This document shows, piece after piece, positions 1-9,857 of a DNA stretch of 51,117 bases (within the stretch, counting starts at the first letter, position 1; each line of letters starts with the position of its first letter). Where the stretch lies: NCBI GenBank assembly GCA_964535025.1, contig CAZHRW010000257.1, positions 1-51,117 on the forward strand, read 5' to 3'. Position numbers and translations under genes: made by a program. The stretch comes from JAAYZK01 sp964535025 (GTDB lineage Bacteria > Planctomycetota > Phycisphaerae > SM23-33 > FEN-1343). The notes under the pieces are model-generated. The model was not told the origin of the DNA. It saw nothing but the letters and a program-made list of their open reading frames with translations, and did not search any database.

Positions 1-1
1 C

Positions 2-3000
2 GGCGCCACCGGCCTTATCGCCGACTACACCGCCGGCACCGGGACGCTGACCCTGACCGGCTCGGCCACGCTGGCGACTTACCAGGACGTGCTGCGGACG
101 GTCACCTTCGTCCACACCGGCGACGATCCGACGGACGCCGCCCGCTCGATCACCGTCGTCATCAACGACGGCGACGGCGACAGCGCCGCCAGTACCGTGA
201 CGGTGAACGTCACCCCCGTCAACGATGCGCCGACGATCAGCCTCGACGAGGACGGCTCCGGCGGGGACGCTCCCAATTTCGCCGTCACCTACACGGAGAA
301 TGACGGGGCTGTCACCATCGTTGACACCGATGCGGTGATCGACGACAGCGACGATACCAACATCGAGTCGATGACGGTCACGATCACCAACGTCGTCAAC
401 GGCGACGTCCTTGACGCCGACGTGGGGGCGACGGGCCTGGACAAGAGCTGGAGCGCCGGCACCGGTACACTGACGCTCACCGGCTCGGCGTCGGTTGCCG
501 ATTATCAGTCGGTGCTGCAGACCGTCAGCTACGCCTCGACCTCCGACGCCCCGACCGGCGTCGCCCGTACGGTGACCTTCGTCGTCAACGACGGCGATGC
601 CGACAGCGCCGTCGCGACGGCTACCGTCAACGTCCAGAATGTTAACGACGATCCGACGATGACCGTCCCCGGCGCCCAGGCGGTCGATGAGGATGCCTCG
701 CTGACGCTCTCCAGCGGCGGCGGCAATGCCATCTCCATCGGCGACGTCGACGCGGCCACTTCCGACGTGACGGTGACGTTGGAGGTGACCAACGGCACGC
801 TCGCCCTCAGCGACGGGTCCGGCCTGACCGACGTGACCGGCGACGGGACCGCCACGGTGGTCCTTACCGGCACCGTCACCGCCATCAACACCGCCCTGGC
901 CGCCGGTGTTGTCTATGCCCCGACCGAGCACTGGAACGGCGATGAGACCCTCACCGCCACCGTCAACGACGGGGGCAACACCGGCTCCGGCGGCGGCGAC
1001 GACGTGATCGAAACCGTCGACATCACCGTCAACGCCGTCAATGATGATCCGAGTATCACCGTACCGGCAGCCCAGAACGTCGACGAGGACGGCTCGCTGG
1101 TCTTCTCGACGGCCAACAGCAACGCGGTCTCCGTTGCCGACGTCGACAGTGACGCCGGCGACCTGACCGTCACCCTCGCTGTCACCGAGGGTACGCTGAC
1201 CCTCGCCGACCCGGGCGCCGTCACCATCACCGGCGGCGCCGACGGCACCAACACGGTCACCTTCACGGGAACCGTCGCCGCGGTCAACACCGCCATTGCG
1301 ACGATCACCTACACGCCGACGGGTGACTACAACGGCGCCGATACGCTCACCGTCACCGCTAACGACGGCGGCAACACCGGCTCGGGCGGCGGCGGCGACG
1401 TGATCGAAACCGTCGACATCACCGTCAACGCCGTCAATGACGATCCGACCGTCACCGTGCCGGGCGCCCAGGCCGTCGACGAGGATGCCGTGCTCACCTT
1501 CAGCGACGGTGGTGGCAACGGCGTCAGCATCGCCGACGTGGACGCCGCGGCCGGCGACGTGCAGGTGACCCTGGCGGTCTCCAATGGCACATTGACCATG
1601 GCCGATACCACCGGCGTGACCGCCTCCGGGGACGGGACCGCCACGGTCACCCTGGCCGGTACGGTCGCCAACATCAACACCGCCCTCGATGCAGGGTTCG
1701 ATTACGCGGCGAGCGAGCACTACAATGGCGGCGATACGCTGACCGTCACCGTCAACGATCAGGGTAACACCGGTTCGGGCGGCGGCGGCGACGTGAGCGA
1801 CACCGTTGCGATCACCGTCAACGCCCTCAATGACGATCCGACCATCGCCGTGCCGGCGGCCCAGAGCGTCGACGAGGACGGCTCACTGGTCTTCTCGACC
1901 GCCAACGGCAATGCGATCGTCATCACCGACGTCGACAGCGACGCCGGCGACCTGACCGTCACGTTGGCGGTCACCAACGGTACGGTGACGCTCGCGGATG
2001 CCGGGCCGGTGACGATCACGGGCGGCGCCGATGGCACCGACACGGTGACCTTCACGGGCACCGTCGCCGCGGTCAGCACGGCCATCGCCACGATCACCTA
2101 CGCCCCGAACGACGACTACAACGGCGCCGCTACGCTCACCGTCACCGTCAACGACGGCGGCAACACCGGCTCGGGCGGCGGCGGCGACGTCGTCGAAACC
2201 GTCGACATCACCGTCAACGCCGTCAACGACGCCCCGACGATCAGCGTCGACGGCACGCTCGTCGCCGATACCGTCGCGGTCGATGACGTCGCCGAGGAAG
2301 CCACCTTCACGTTCGAGGCGGCCAATGCCAACGCCATCACCGTCGCCGAGATCGATGCGACGAGCACCGACCACAGCATCTCCCTCACCGCCACCAAGGG
2401 CACGCTGATGCTCGGCGACACCACCGACCTGGCCAACCTCGTCGGCGACGGCACCGCCGCGGTCAGCTTCGACGGCACTATCGCCGAGATCAACAATGCC
2501 CTGGACGGCCTCAGCTACGCCGGCGACACCGATGCCGAGGGCGCCGAAACCCTCACCCTCACCCTCAGCGACAACGGCAACACCGGTTCCGGCGGCGTCC
2601 AGGAGATCAGCCGCACGATCACCTTCACCCTCACGCCCGTCAACGATGCACCGGTCCTCGACAACGGGACCGACATGACCGTCACCGGTGTCAACGAGGA
2701 TGTGCAGACCATCGACAACCCGGGCATGACCATCGCGGAACTGCTGGCCACCGGGGCCGGCGGCAACCCGATCACCGACGTCGACGCCGACGCCGTCGAG
2801 GGCGTGGCGATCACCGCCGTCGACGACACCAACGGCACCTGGCAGTTCTCCACGAACGGCGGGGCGAGCTGGACCGCCTTCGGCCCCGTGTCCGACGCCA
2901 CCGCTGTCGTGTTGACCGCCACCGCCAACGACAAGATCCGCTTCCGCCCGAACAACAACTTCAACGGCACCGCCACCGTCACCTTCCGCGCCTGGGACAC

Positions 3001-6000
3001 CACCGACGGCGATGCCTCCGGCACCCCCGGGGCGGATACAACCGTCAACGGCGGCTCGACCGCCTTCAGCACGGCGACGGCCACGGCGCAGATCACCGTC
3101 GCCAACGTCAACGATGCCCCGACGATGGACAACAGCGTCAGCATGACGCTCGCGGCCGTCGATGAGGATGTCCTCGACGCCGACAACGCCGGCACGGGTG
3201 TCAGCGATCTGCTGGCCACCGGCGCCGGCGGCGATCCCATCAGCGACATCGACAGCGGCGCCGTCGACGGCATCGCCGTCACCAGTGCCGATAACACCAA
3301 CGGCACCTGGCAGTACTCCACCGACGCCGGAACCACCTGGACCGCATTCGGCAGCGTCGATGACTTCGGCGCCGTCGTGCTCGATGCAGCCGCCCGCATC
3401 CGCTTCGTGCCCAATGCCGATTACAACGGCACCGCCGACATCACCTTCCGCGCGTGGGATACCACCGACGGCAACGCGTCCGGGACCGCCGAGGTGGCGG
3501 TCTTCTCCAACGGCGGCACCACCGCCTACAGCACCGCCACCGCCTTCGGGCGCATCACCGTCAACGCTCTCAACGACGCGCCGATCGTTGACGCCGGCAT
3601 CGCCGACCAGACGGCCAACGAAGATGAAGCCTTCAACTTCACCGTCCCGGCCGACGCCTTCGCCGACGTGGATGCCGACGACACCCTCACCTACGCGGCC
3701 ACGCTGGCCGACGATTCGCCGTTGCCGGCGTGGCTGGGCTTCGATGCCGGCACGCGGACGTTCTCCGGCACGCCCGAGAACGGCGACGTCGGAACGATCG
3801 CCGTGAAGGTGACCGCCACCGACAGTGGGGACGCGACGGCTTCGAGCAGCTTTGACCTCACCGTCGCCAACACCAACGACAGCCCCACGATGGACGACCT
3901 GGCTGTGGACATGCCCGAAGACGCCGCCGACGGGGCCGTGCTGGGCAGCCTCGCGGCGACCGACGTGGACGCCGGCGACGAGTTGACCTACACCATTGTC
4001 AGCGGCAATGACGCCGGCAGGTTCGCCCTCGACAGCGCCACCGGCGAGATCACGCTGGCCGACGCGACGGGCGTCGACTTCGAGACCACGACCAGCTACA
4101 CGTTCGACGTCCGGGTCGAAGACGCCGCCGGCGCCACCGCCGATGCGACGGTGACGGTCAACGTGACCAATGTCAACGAAGCTCCGACGGCGGCCGACGC
4201 GACGGTTTACGTCCCGATTACCGCCGAAACGGGCGACCCGGTGGTCGACGTGGTCGCGGCCGACGTGGACGCCGGCGACAGCCTCACCTACGCCATCACC
4301 GGCGGCGACGACGACGGTGCGTTTGCCATCGACGAAGCCACCGGCGCGATCACCGTCGCCGATCCGGCGGCACTGGCGGCCGGGCCGGAGGTCTACACCC
4401 TCGACGTGACTGTCACCGACGACGGCGGGGAAACGGCCGTCGCGACCATCACGGTCAACGTCGCCGAGGCCTACCTCCAGCCGAGTTTCGACGGCGTGAC
4501 GCTGCCCGACACGGTCGTCCAGGGCAACAGCCTGGCCACCCGCGTCGTGCTCACCAACACCGGCGTCGCCCGGGCGACCGATCCGGTCACCCTGCAGTAC
4601 GCCGCCGTGCCGGTCGGCGGCGGGGACGCCATCGTGCTGAAGACATCGGAGGACATGGGCACCTTCATCGCGGCCGGCGGGATTCGCACCTACATCGAGT
4701 CCATCGAGTTGCCCGCCAACGCGGTGCTGCCGGCCGGGGACTACACGCTGAAGGTCACCGCCCAGGTCGGTGACATCGTCACCGAGGCGGCCGACGACAC
4801 GCTGATCACCGTCGAGCAGGCCGTCGTGACCTTGACGCCCGACGTGACCTCGGTCTCGCTGGCCGACGCGGTGCTGGCCGGCGCGACCGGCGTGGTGTCG
4901 ATCCGCGTCACCAACGACGGCAACATCACGGCCGCGGCGCCGATGACCCTGGGGCTATACCTCTCGGCGGACGGCACGTATGACGCCGGCGACGCGGCCC
5001 TGGCGGCCGAGCAGACCTTGATCACCGGTATCGCTCCCGGCGCCGGCCAGACGGTCAACATCCCCGTGACGGTGCCGGCGATCGCGGCCCTGTCGGCCGG
5101 CGAGGGCGCCTACCAGGTGCTCGTGGTCTGCGAAAGCGCCGGCGAGACGACCGAGGCCGTCGCCGAGTCCCCGGTGACTGTCGCCGCCCCGTTTGTCGAC
5201 CTGACGGCCGAGATCCTGCGGGCGTCGCTGCCCGAGGGCAGTATCGTTCCCGGCGATCGCGGCGCGGTGCTGGTGACCGTCAGCAACCTGGGCAACATCC
5301 GCGCCACCGGCGGCGTGATCGCCACGTTGTACGCCTCGCAGACGGGCGACGTGGACGGCACGGCCGTGCAGTTGGCCGACCCCGTCACCACGAATGTCAA
5401 CCTCGCCCCCTCCGGCGGGGCGGCGAACCTCGCCTTCCGCGGCGTCACGATCCCCGAGACGCTGCAGGTCGATACCGATTACCACCTCGTGGTTGAGGTC
5501 GAGGTCGATCCGGACGGCGGCATGGACGCCGAGGACGTCGAGCGGCTCGACAACAACATCGGCGCCTCCGACGCCGCCGATGCCCGGACGTTCGAAATGT
5601 GGTTCGGAACCTACGGTGACCGGCGCAACGTCGTCTTGAAACTGACCGATCCCGACACCAGCGAGCTGGTGTTCTTCCGAATGGCCCAAGGCGGTGCGGG
5701 TCAAGTCAGCTACGACGGCGCGTACGACATCGAGGTGACCGGGACGACCAGCGCCTCGTCGGTGGTGGTGCAGACCACCGGCGGCGCGGAGGTAGACCTC
5801 GGCGACGTGACGGTGCCCGTCGACGCCGGCAGCGGTGAGAACGTCGATCTGGGCGGGATCCTGGCCGGCGGGGCGAATCTCACCGGCGACCTGACCGTCA
5901 GCGGCGGGCTGAGACAGCTGATCCTCAACGACATCGACGGCGGCGCCGAGCAGGCGATCACCATCGGTGCGACGGCCTTGCCGTACGCCGGCGACGTTCT

Positions 6001-6934
6001 GCGGATGATCGCCGGCAACGTGGTCGACGCGAGCCTGGAGTCGCTCACCCCGATCCAGGCGATGGTGATCAGCGCCTGGATCGATAGCGACGACGCCGTG
6101 GGCTTCGCTGACGGGCTGGCCCAGCCGGGCACCAACGACGCCATCACAGCCCCGTGGCTCAACGTCCTGCGGACCGACGGGGCCTTCCAGGCCGACTTGA
6201 CGCTGGAACCGATGATCGGCCTGCCCGACCGGTCGCCCGCCGCCCGCGGCGGCTTCGAACTGGGCAACGCCCGCATCGGCGGCCAGTTGACCGGTGCCGT
6301 CTGGACGATCGAGACGGCCGCGGGGAACATGGTTCTCGGCGGCGCCGACCAGTGGACGCTGACGGCCCCGTCGGCCGGGACGATCATCGTCAGAGGCGAC
6401 GTGACCGACAGCACCGTCACACTCGACGGCGAGCTCGATCGGCGGAGCTTCGGCCTGAGGCGCCTGAGCGTCTTCGGCGCCCTGGACGGCTCGGGCATCC
6501 GCACCGTCGGCAACGTCGGCGTCGTGGACCTCGGCCGGATGGTCGACAGCGCCCTGTTCGCCGGGGTCAACGACGGTGTGACGACGCTGCCGCAGGCGGG
6601 CGACTTCACCGCCGCCGATCCGATCCACGGGCAGGCGACCCTCCACCGATTCGTCATCAACCAGCCGGGCCTGACGGCCCGTCGCGGCTTCGCCGCCGAG
6701 GGCGACCTGTTCGTCAACTCCGGCGTGGCCGCCGGTCGGATCCGGCGGGCCGTGGTCCGCGATGTCGAGACGTCCAACGACGACCACGGCAATGCCACAC
6801 TGGGCTTCGCCGCCGATTCGAGTATCGACCTGCTGGTCTGGCTGGACTCGGCCACGGGTCGCGAAGGTATCTTCCGCGGAACCGAGTGGACCCTCGGCGG
6901 CGACACGGACGACTTCGTGGTCCGCGTCGTGTGA
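2..6934 (+). CDS. giant cadherin-like/VCBS-type repeat surface protein (5' end cut by window)
   Basis: The frame is open from base 2, so the real start lies upstream of the window; at least 2,310 residues are visible. The protein is very acidic and built of tandem beta-sandwich repeats. Four to five units of about 130 residues, roughly bases 650-2640, each end in a VNDDP- or VNDAP-type linker and share a GNTGSGGG signature. Two longer related units follow to about 3570. Next come a dystroglycan/He_PIG-type cadherin domain (about 3590-3870) and two cadherin-like domains with DVDAGD calcium-ligand motifs (to about 4460). CARDB-like domains occupy about 4480-5560. The last 450 residues look like irregular beta-helix. 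Such proteins are usually secreted, calcium-stiffened adhesins or matrix proteins. No C-terminal sorting signal is visible. A strong inverted repeat follows the stop codon. Confidence 0.9.
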   Translation, partial: GATGLIADYTAGTGTLTLTGSATLATYQDVLRTVTFVHTGDDPTDAARSITVVINDGDGDSAASTVTVNVTPVNDAPTISLDEDGSGGDAPNFAVTYTENDGAVTIVDTDAVIDDSDDTNIESMTVTITNVVNGDVLDADVGATGLDKSWSAGTGTLTLTGSASVADYQSVLQTVSYASTSDAPTGVARTVTFVVNDGDADSAVATATVNVQNVNDDPTMTVPGAQAVDEDASLTLSSGGGNAISIGDVDAATSDVTVTLEVTNGTLALSDGSGLTDVTGDGTATVVLTGTVTAINTALAAGVVYAPTEHWNGDETLTATVNDGGNTGSGGGDDVIETVDITVNAVNDDPSITVPAAQNVDEDGSLVFSTANSNAVSVADVDSDAGDLTVTLAVTEGTLTLADPGAVTITGGADGTNTVTFTGTVAAVNTAIATITYTPTGDYNGADTLTVTANDGGNTGSGGGGDVIETVDITVNAVNDDPTVTVPGAQAVDEDAVLTFSDGGGNGVSIADVDAAAGDVQVTLAVSNGTLTMADTTGVTASGDGTATVTLAGTVANINTALDAGFDYAASEHYNGGDTLTVTVNDQGNTGSGGGGDVSDTVAITVNALNDDPTIAVPAAQSVDEDGSLVFSTANGNAIVITDVDSDAGDLTVTLAVTNGTVTLADAGPVTITGGADGTDTVTFTGTVAAVSTAIATITYAPNDDYNGAATLTVTVNDGGNTGSGGGGDVVETVDITVNAVNDAPTISVDGTLVADTVAVDDVAEEATFTFEAANANAITVAEIDATSTDHSISLTATKGTLMLGDTTDLANLVGDGTAAVSFDGTIAEINNALDGLSYAGDTDAEGAETLTLTLSDNGNTGSGGVQEISRTITFTLTPVNDAPVLDNGTDMTVTGVNEDVQTIDNPGMTIAELLATGAGGNPITDVDADAVEGVAITAVDDTNGTWQFSTNGGASWTAFGPVSDATAVVLTATANDKIRFRPNNNFNGTATVTFRAWDTTDGDASGTPGADTTVNGGSTAFSTATATAQITVANVNDAPTMDNSVSMTLAAVDEDVLDADNAGTGVSDLLATGAGGDPISDIDSGAVDGIAVTSADNTNGTWQYSTDAGTTWTAFGSVDDFGAVVLDAAARIRFVPNADYNGTADITFRAWDTTDGNASGTAEVAVFSNGGTTAYSTATAFGRITVNALNDAPIVDAGIADQTANEDEAFNFTVPADAFADVDADDTLTYAATLADDSPLPAWLGFDAGTRTFSGTPENGDVGTIAVKVTATDSGDATASSSFDLTVANTNDSPTMDDLAVDMPEDAADGAVLGSLAATDVDAGDELTYTIVSGNDAGRFALDSATGEITLADATGVDFETTTSYTFDVRVEDAAGATADATVTVNVTNVNEAPTAADATVYVPITAETGDPVVDVVAADVDAGDSLTYAITGGDDDGAFAIDEATGAITVADPAALAAGPEVYTLDVTVTDDGGETAVATITVNVAEAYLQPSFDGVTLPDTVVQGNSLATRVVLTNTGVARATDPVTLQYAAVPVGGGDAIVLKTSEDMGTFIAAGGIRTYIESIELPANAVLPAGDYTLKVTAQVGDIVTEAADDTLITVEQAVVTLTPDVTSVSLADAVLAGATGVVSIRVTNDGNITAAAPMTLGLYLSADGTYDAGDAALAAEQTLITGIAPGAGQTVNIPVTVPAIAALSAGEGAYQVLVVCESAGETTEAVAESPVTVAAPFVDLTAEILRASLPEGSIVPGDRGAVLVTVSNLGNIRATGGVIATLYASQTGDVDGTAVQLADPVTTNVNLAPSGGAANLAFRGVTIPETLQVDTDYHLVVEVEVDPDGGMDAEDVERLDNNIGASDAADARTFEMWFGTYGDRRNVVLKLTDPDTSELVFFRMAQGGAGQVSYDGAYDIEVTGTTSASSVVVQTTGGAEVDLGDVTVPVDAGSGENVDLGGILAGGANLTGDLTVSGGLRQLILNDIDGGAEQAITIGATALPYAGDVLRMIAGNVVDASLESLTPIQAMVISAWIDSDDAVGFADGLAQPGTNDAITAPWLNVLRTDGAFQADLTLEPMIGLPDRSPAARGGFELGNARIGGQLTGAVWTIETAAGNMVLGGADQWTLTAPSAGTIIVRGDVTDSTVTLDGELDRRSFGLRRLSVFGALDGSGIRTVGNVGVVDLGRMVDSALFAGVNDGVTTLPQAGDFTAADPIHGQATLHRFVINQPGLTARRGFAAEGDLFVNSGVAAGRIRRAVVRDVETSNDDHGNATLGFAADSSIDLLVWLDSATGREGIFRGTEWTLGGDTDDFVVRVV

Positions 6935-6960
6935 GCCGTTCTCAACCAGGGTCCCATCCG

Positions 6961-6997
6961 CAAGGCCCGGCGCGTTCATGCGACGCGTCGGGCCTTG
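6961..6997. terminator. bidirectional terminator-like hairpin
   Basis: 15-bp arms at 6961-6975 and 6983-6997 pair with one G-T wobble around a 7-nt loop. It lies between the convergent adhesin gene and yifB/comM genes, 26 bases past one stop and 12 past the other, so it could end both transcripts. The U-rich tail is poor. Confidence 0.7.
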
Positions 6998-7009
6998 TGT
7001 CATTCAGAT

Positions 7010-8542
7010 CTACCCCCGGCGGTCCAGGCGCCGGTACTGGATGGCTTCGGCCAGGTGAGATGCGGCGACGTCGGCCTGGCCGTCCATGTCGGCGATGGTG
7101 CGGGCGACGCGGAGAACCTTGTCGTGGGCGCGGGCCGACAGGCCCATCTCGGTCATGGCGTGCTTGAGCAGCGTCTCGCCGGCGGCGTCCAGCTTGCAGT
7201 AGGTCCGGACCTGGCGGGAGCTCATCGAGGCGTTGGTCGTCGTGACGTTGGCGCCGAAGCGGTCCCGCTGGGCCCGGCGGGCGGTCAGGACGGCCGAGCG
7301 CATCTGCCGGGAGGTCGTGCCGTCCGAGCCGGTCCGGCGAAGGTCGCGGAAGCTGACGGCGGGGACCTCGATGTGGATGTCGATCCGGTCGATCAGCGGC
7401 CCGCTGATGCGGCTCATGTACCGGGCGATGGCGTTGGGCGTGCAGTTGCACTTGTGCTTGGGATCGCCGGCGTAGCCGCACGGGCAGGGGTTCATCGCCG
7501 CCACGAGCATCATCTGTGCCGGGAAGCGGAGCGTCGCGTGCACGCGGGGGATCGTCACGTACCCGTCCTCGAGGGGCTGGCGGATCATCTCCAGCGTGGC
7601 GCGGGGGAACTCGGGGAACTCGTCGAGGAACAGCACCCCGTGATGGGCCAGGGAGACCTCGCCCGGCTGGGGCAGGGCGCCGCCGCCGATCAGCGAGGCG
7701 GCCGAGGCCGAGTGGTGGGGCGTGCGGACCGGGCGGGTGGCCATGAGGCTCCGGCCCGCCGGCAGCAGCCCGCGGGCGGAGTAGATCCGCGTGGTTTCCA
7801 GCGATTCGTCGGGTGTCAGGCCCGGCAGAATCGTCACCAGCCGCTTGGCCAGCATCGTCTTGCCGGACCCCGGCGGGCCGATCATCAGCAGATTGTGGTG
7901 GCCGGCGGCGGCGACGGTCATCGCCCGCTTGGCGGCGTCCTGGCCGCGGACGTCGCCGAAGTCGACGTCGTAATGCTGGGCTTTCTCGAAGACGGCCTCC
8001 AGGTCGACCGTGGTGGCCTCCAGGGGCAGTTCGTCACTGAGGAACCCCACCGCCTGGGCGAGGGTGTCGGCGCCGATGACCTCGATCCCCTCGACGACGG
8101 CGGCCTCGCGGGCGTTGGCGCTGGGCAGCAGCACACCCCACAGCCCCTCGCGGCGGGCCAGCATCGCCGCCGCCAGCGCGCCGCGAACCGGGCGGAGACG
8201 CCCGTCCAGCGCCAGCTCGCCCCAGATGGCGAACCGCTCGTGCTTGCGGCTGTCCAACTCGCCCGACGCCAGCATCGCCCCCAGCGCGATCGGCAGGTCG
8301 TAGGCCGGCCCTTCCTTGCGAATGTCGGCCGGGGCGAGATTGATGGTGACCTTGGGGCCCGGCCAGCGGTAGCCGCTGTTGCGCATCGAGGCCTGCACCC
8401 GCGAGATCGACTCCTTCACGGCCGCATCGGGCAGGCCCACGAGGCTGAGACCCTCCATCCCCCCGCGGGCGATGTCGACCTCCACCTCGCAGGGCATGGC
8501 GTCGATGCCCTGGAGGATCATGCTGTGAATCCGTGACAACAT
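7010..8542 (-). CDS. comM: YifB/ComM family Mg-chelatase-like AAA+ ATPase
   Basis: 510 residues, the usual family length. The N-terminal ChlI-type domain covers about residues 20-170. An AAA+ Mg-chelatase domain follows, with Walker A GPPGSGKT at 222-229 and a Walker B VLFLDEF stretch, then the C-terminal Mg_chelatase_C domain. ComM homologues are hexameric helicases that drive branch migration during DNA uptake and recombination; that role is family knowledge. I chose the ATG at 8542 (MLSRIHSM) because the family begins there; 28 further upstream codons are open but look unrelated. The gene stands alone, converging on the adhesin gene. A 7-bp GC hairpin (8569-8593) lies in its leader. Confidence 0.93.
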   Translation of the reverse strand: MLSRIHSMILQGIDAMPCEVEVDIARGGMEGLSLVGLPDAAVKESISRVQASMRNSGYRWPGPKVTINLAPADIRKEGPAYDLPIALGAMLASGELDSRKHERFAIWGELALDGRLRPVRGALAAAMLARREGLWGVLLPSANAREAAVVEGIEVIGADTLAQAVGFLSDELPLEATTVDLEAVFEKAQHYDVDFGDVRGQDAAKRAMTVAAAGHHNLLMIGPPGSGKTMLAKRLVTILPGLTPDESLETTRIYSARGLLPAGRSLMATRPVRTPHHSASAASLIGGGALPQPGEVSLAHHGVLFLDEFPEFPRATLEMIRQPLEDGYVTIPRVHATLRFPAQMMLVAAMNPCPCGYAGDPKHKCNCTPNAIARYMSRISGPLIDRIDIHIEVPAVSFRDLRRTGSDGTTSRQMRSAVLTARRAQRDRFGANVTTTNASMSSRQVRTYCKLDAAGETLLKHAMTEMGLSARAHDKVLRVARTIADMDGQADVAASHLAEAIQYRRLDRRG

Positions 8543-8762
8543 CCGCCTGCTCTCAAGTGGTTCGTCAACCCCGGCGCACGCGCGATGCCGGGGCTGCCCA
8601 TGGCGACAGAGTACACGGAAAGTCACAAGGAAGGAAGGGGCGACCTTACTCAGCGTTGGCGCATTTGCTTCACTGACGCGCAGCGCAGCGAATTCGACGT
8701 CGGAAGATCGACCGGCCCCGGCGTCCGGGCCGTTTGCCGTGTTTACGGCTTCGCGTGCGTCG

Positions 8763-9050
8763 TTACGAGCTCTCGAACGTCAGGCAGTCGGGTTCGTCGC
8801 CCTGGTAGCCGACGCGGACCTGGTCGGCCTGGCACTCGAGGTTCTTGTTGTACACGCAGGAGGACACCTTGCAGGCCCCGACGGTGGCGATGGCCTCGGG
8901 ATCGCCGCCGCTGCTGCTGCTTCCCTGGCAGAAGGTGTCGCACGTTGGATGCACACCGTCCCCGATCGTAATGGCCATGGCATGGCAGCGGCCGTTGGCG
9001 TTGTACGCGCAGTTGGTCACGTCACAGGCCGCAACATTCGGCATCTTCAT
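8763..9050 (-). CDS. DUF1540 domain protein, two Cys-rich repeats
   Basis: 95 residues with two copies of a DUF1540 motif: an early ACDVTNCAYN...C...C..F unit and a late ACKVSSCVYN...C...C..F unit. The copies are joined by a Ser/Gly-rich linker. Each has four cysteines, which suggests a small metal-binding or disulfide fold, but the family function is unknown. Start at ATG 9050 with a GGAGG-type ribosome site upstream; the ATG two codons later (9044) is also possible. It is a single-gene unit between yifB/comM and the hydrolase gene, all on the same strand. Confidence 0.85.
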   Translation of the reverse strand: MKMPNVAACDVTNCAYNANGRCHAMAITIGDGVHPTCDTFCQGSSSSGGDPEAIATVGACKVSSCVYNKNLECQADQVRVGYQGDEPDCLTFESS

Positions 9051-9151
9051 CGCTGGCTCCCTCCGGTTCCCGCTTCAGACCCGCCGCGGCGGCAGGTCGA
9101 GTTTATCAATCGTACGTCGCCGGCGCCGCTCGCGACCACCGGGGGCGCCGC

Positions 9152-9829
9152 TCACCGCCGAAAACACCGGTCGAACCACTCGGCGGCCAGGTGGGCGACG
9201 CGTTCGAGGGCGCCCGGCTCGCTGAACAGGTGCGTGGCGCCGGGGATGATGTCCAATCGGGTGTCGGCCTGCATCCTGTCCATGGCGGACTGGTTCATCT
9301 CGATGACGGGCGTGTCGTCGCCGCCGACGATCATCAGCGTCGGCGCGCACACCCGCTTGAGGGCGTCGCCGGCCAGGTCCGGCCGTCCCCCGCGCGAGAC
9401 GACGGCGCAAATCGTCTCCGGCCGCTGCGCCGCCGCCACCAGCGCCGCCGCGGCGCCGGTGCTGGCGCCGAACAGCCCCAGCGGCAGCCCGTGGAGGTCC
9501 GGCGCCGCTTTCACCCAGTCCGACGCCGTGACAACGCGATCGGCCAGCAGGGGGATGTCGAACCGCAGTCGTGCCGTCCGGCTGTCCACCGCCTCCTCGT
9601 CGGCCGTCAGCAGGTCCATCAGCAGCGTGGCAATGGCGGCGTCCTGCAGGACCTCGGCGACGAATCGGTTGCGCGGACTGAACCGGCTGGATCCCGAGCC
9701 GTGCGCGAACACGACGATGCCCAGCGCATCGGGCACGACCGTCAGGTCGCCCGGGAGCCTCACCTCGCCGGCCGGGATCTCCACGCGGTGGGTCTGAACC
9801 TTGGTGGTTGCGTCGCTGTCAGCCATCAT
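9152..9829 (-). CDS. alpha/beta hydrolase, dienelactone-hydrolase-like
   Basis: 225 residues from the ATG at 9829 (a second ATG follows directly). It has the alpha/beta hydrolase layout: VFAHGSGSS oxyanion loop near residue 41, nucleophile elbow GLFGASTGAA with Ser123, an acid in VGGDDTP near 171, and His200 in GATHLF. The substrate cannot be read from sequence. It lies 28 bases downstream of a phosphoribosyltransferase gene on the same strand. In many bacteria these two families are adjacent or fused, so they probably share a transcript. The longer upstream frame is Arg-rich and unlike the family. Confidence 0.88.
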   Translation of the reverse strand: MMADSDATTKVQTHRVEIPAGEVRLPGDLTVVPDALGIVVFAHGSGSSRFSPRNRFVAEVLQDAAIATLLMDLLTADEEAVDSRTARLRFDIPLLADRVVTASDWVKAAPDLHGLPLGLFGASTGAAAALVAAAQRPETICAVVSRGGRPDLAGDALKRVCAPTLMIVGGDDTPVIEMNQSAMDRMQADTRLDIIPGATHLFSEPGALERVAHLAAEWFDRCFRR

Positions 9830-9857
9830 GCACCTGTCCTGTCGTTGGCCGCGGCCG

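Noticed and set aside
4955..7003. 682-codon minus-strand frame opposite the surface-protein gene
   Set aside because: It is a mirror of a high-GC coding frame, with no domain and low-complexity Asp/Gly/Val text; the plus-strand frame has clear repeat domains.
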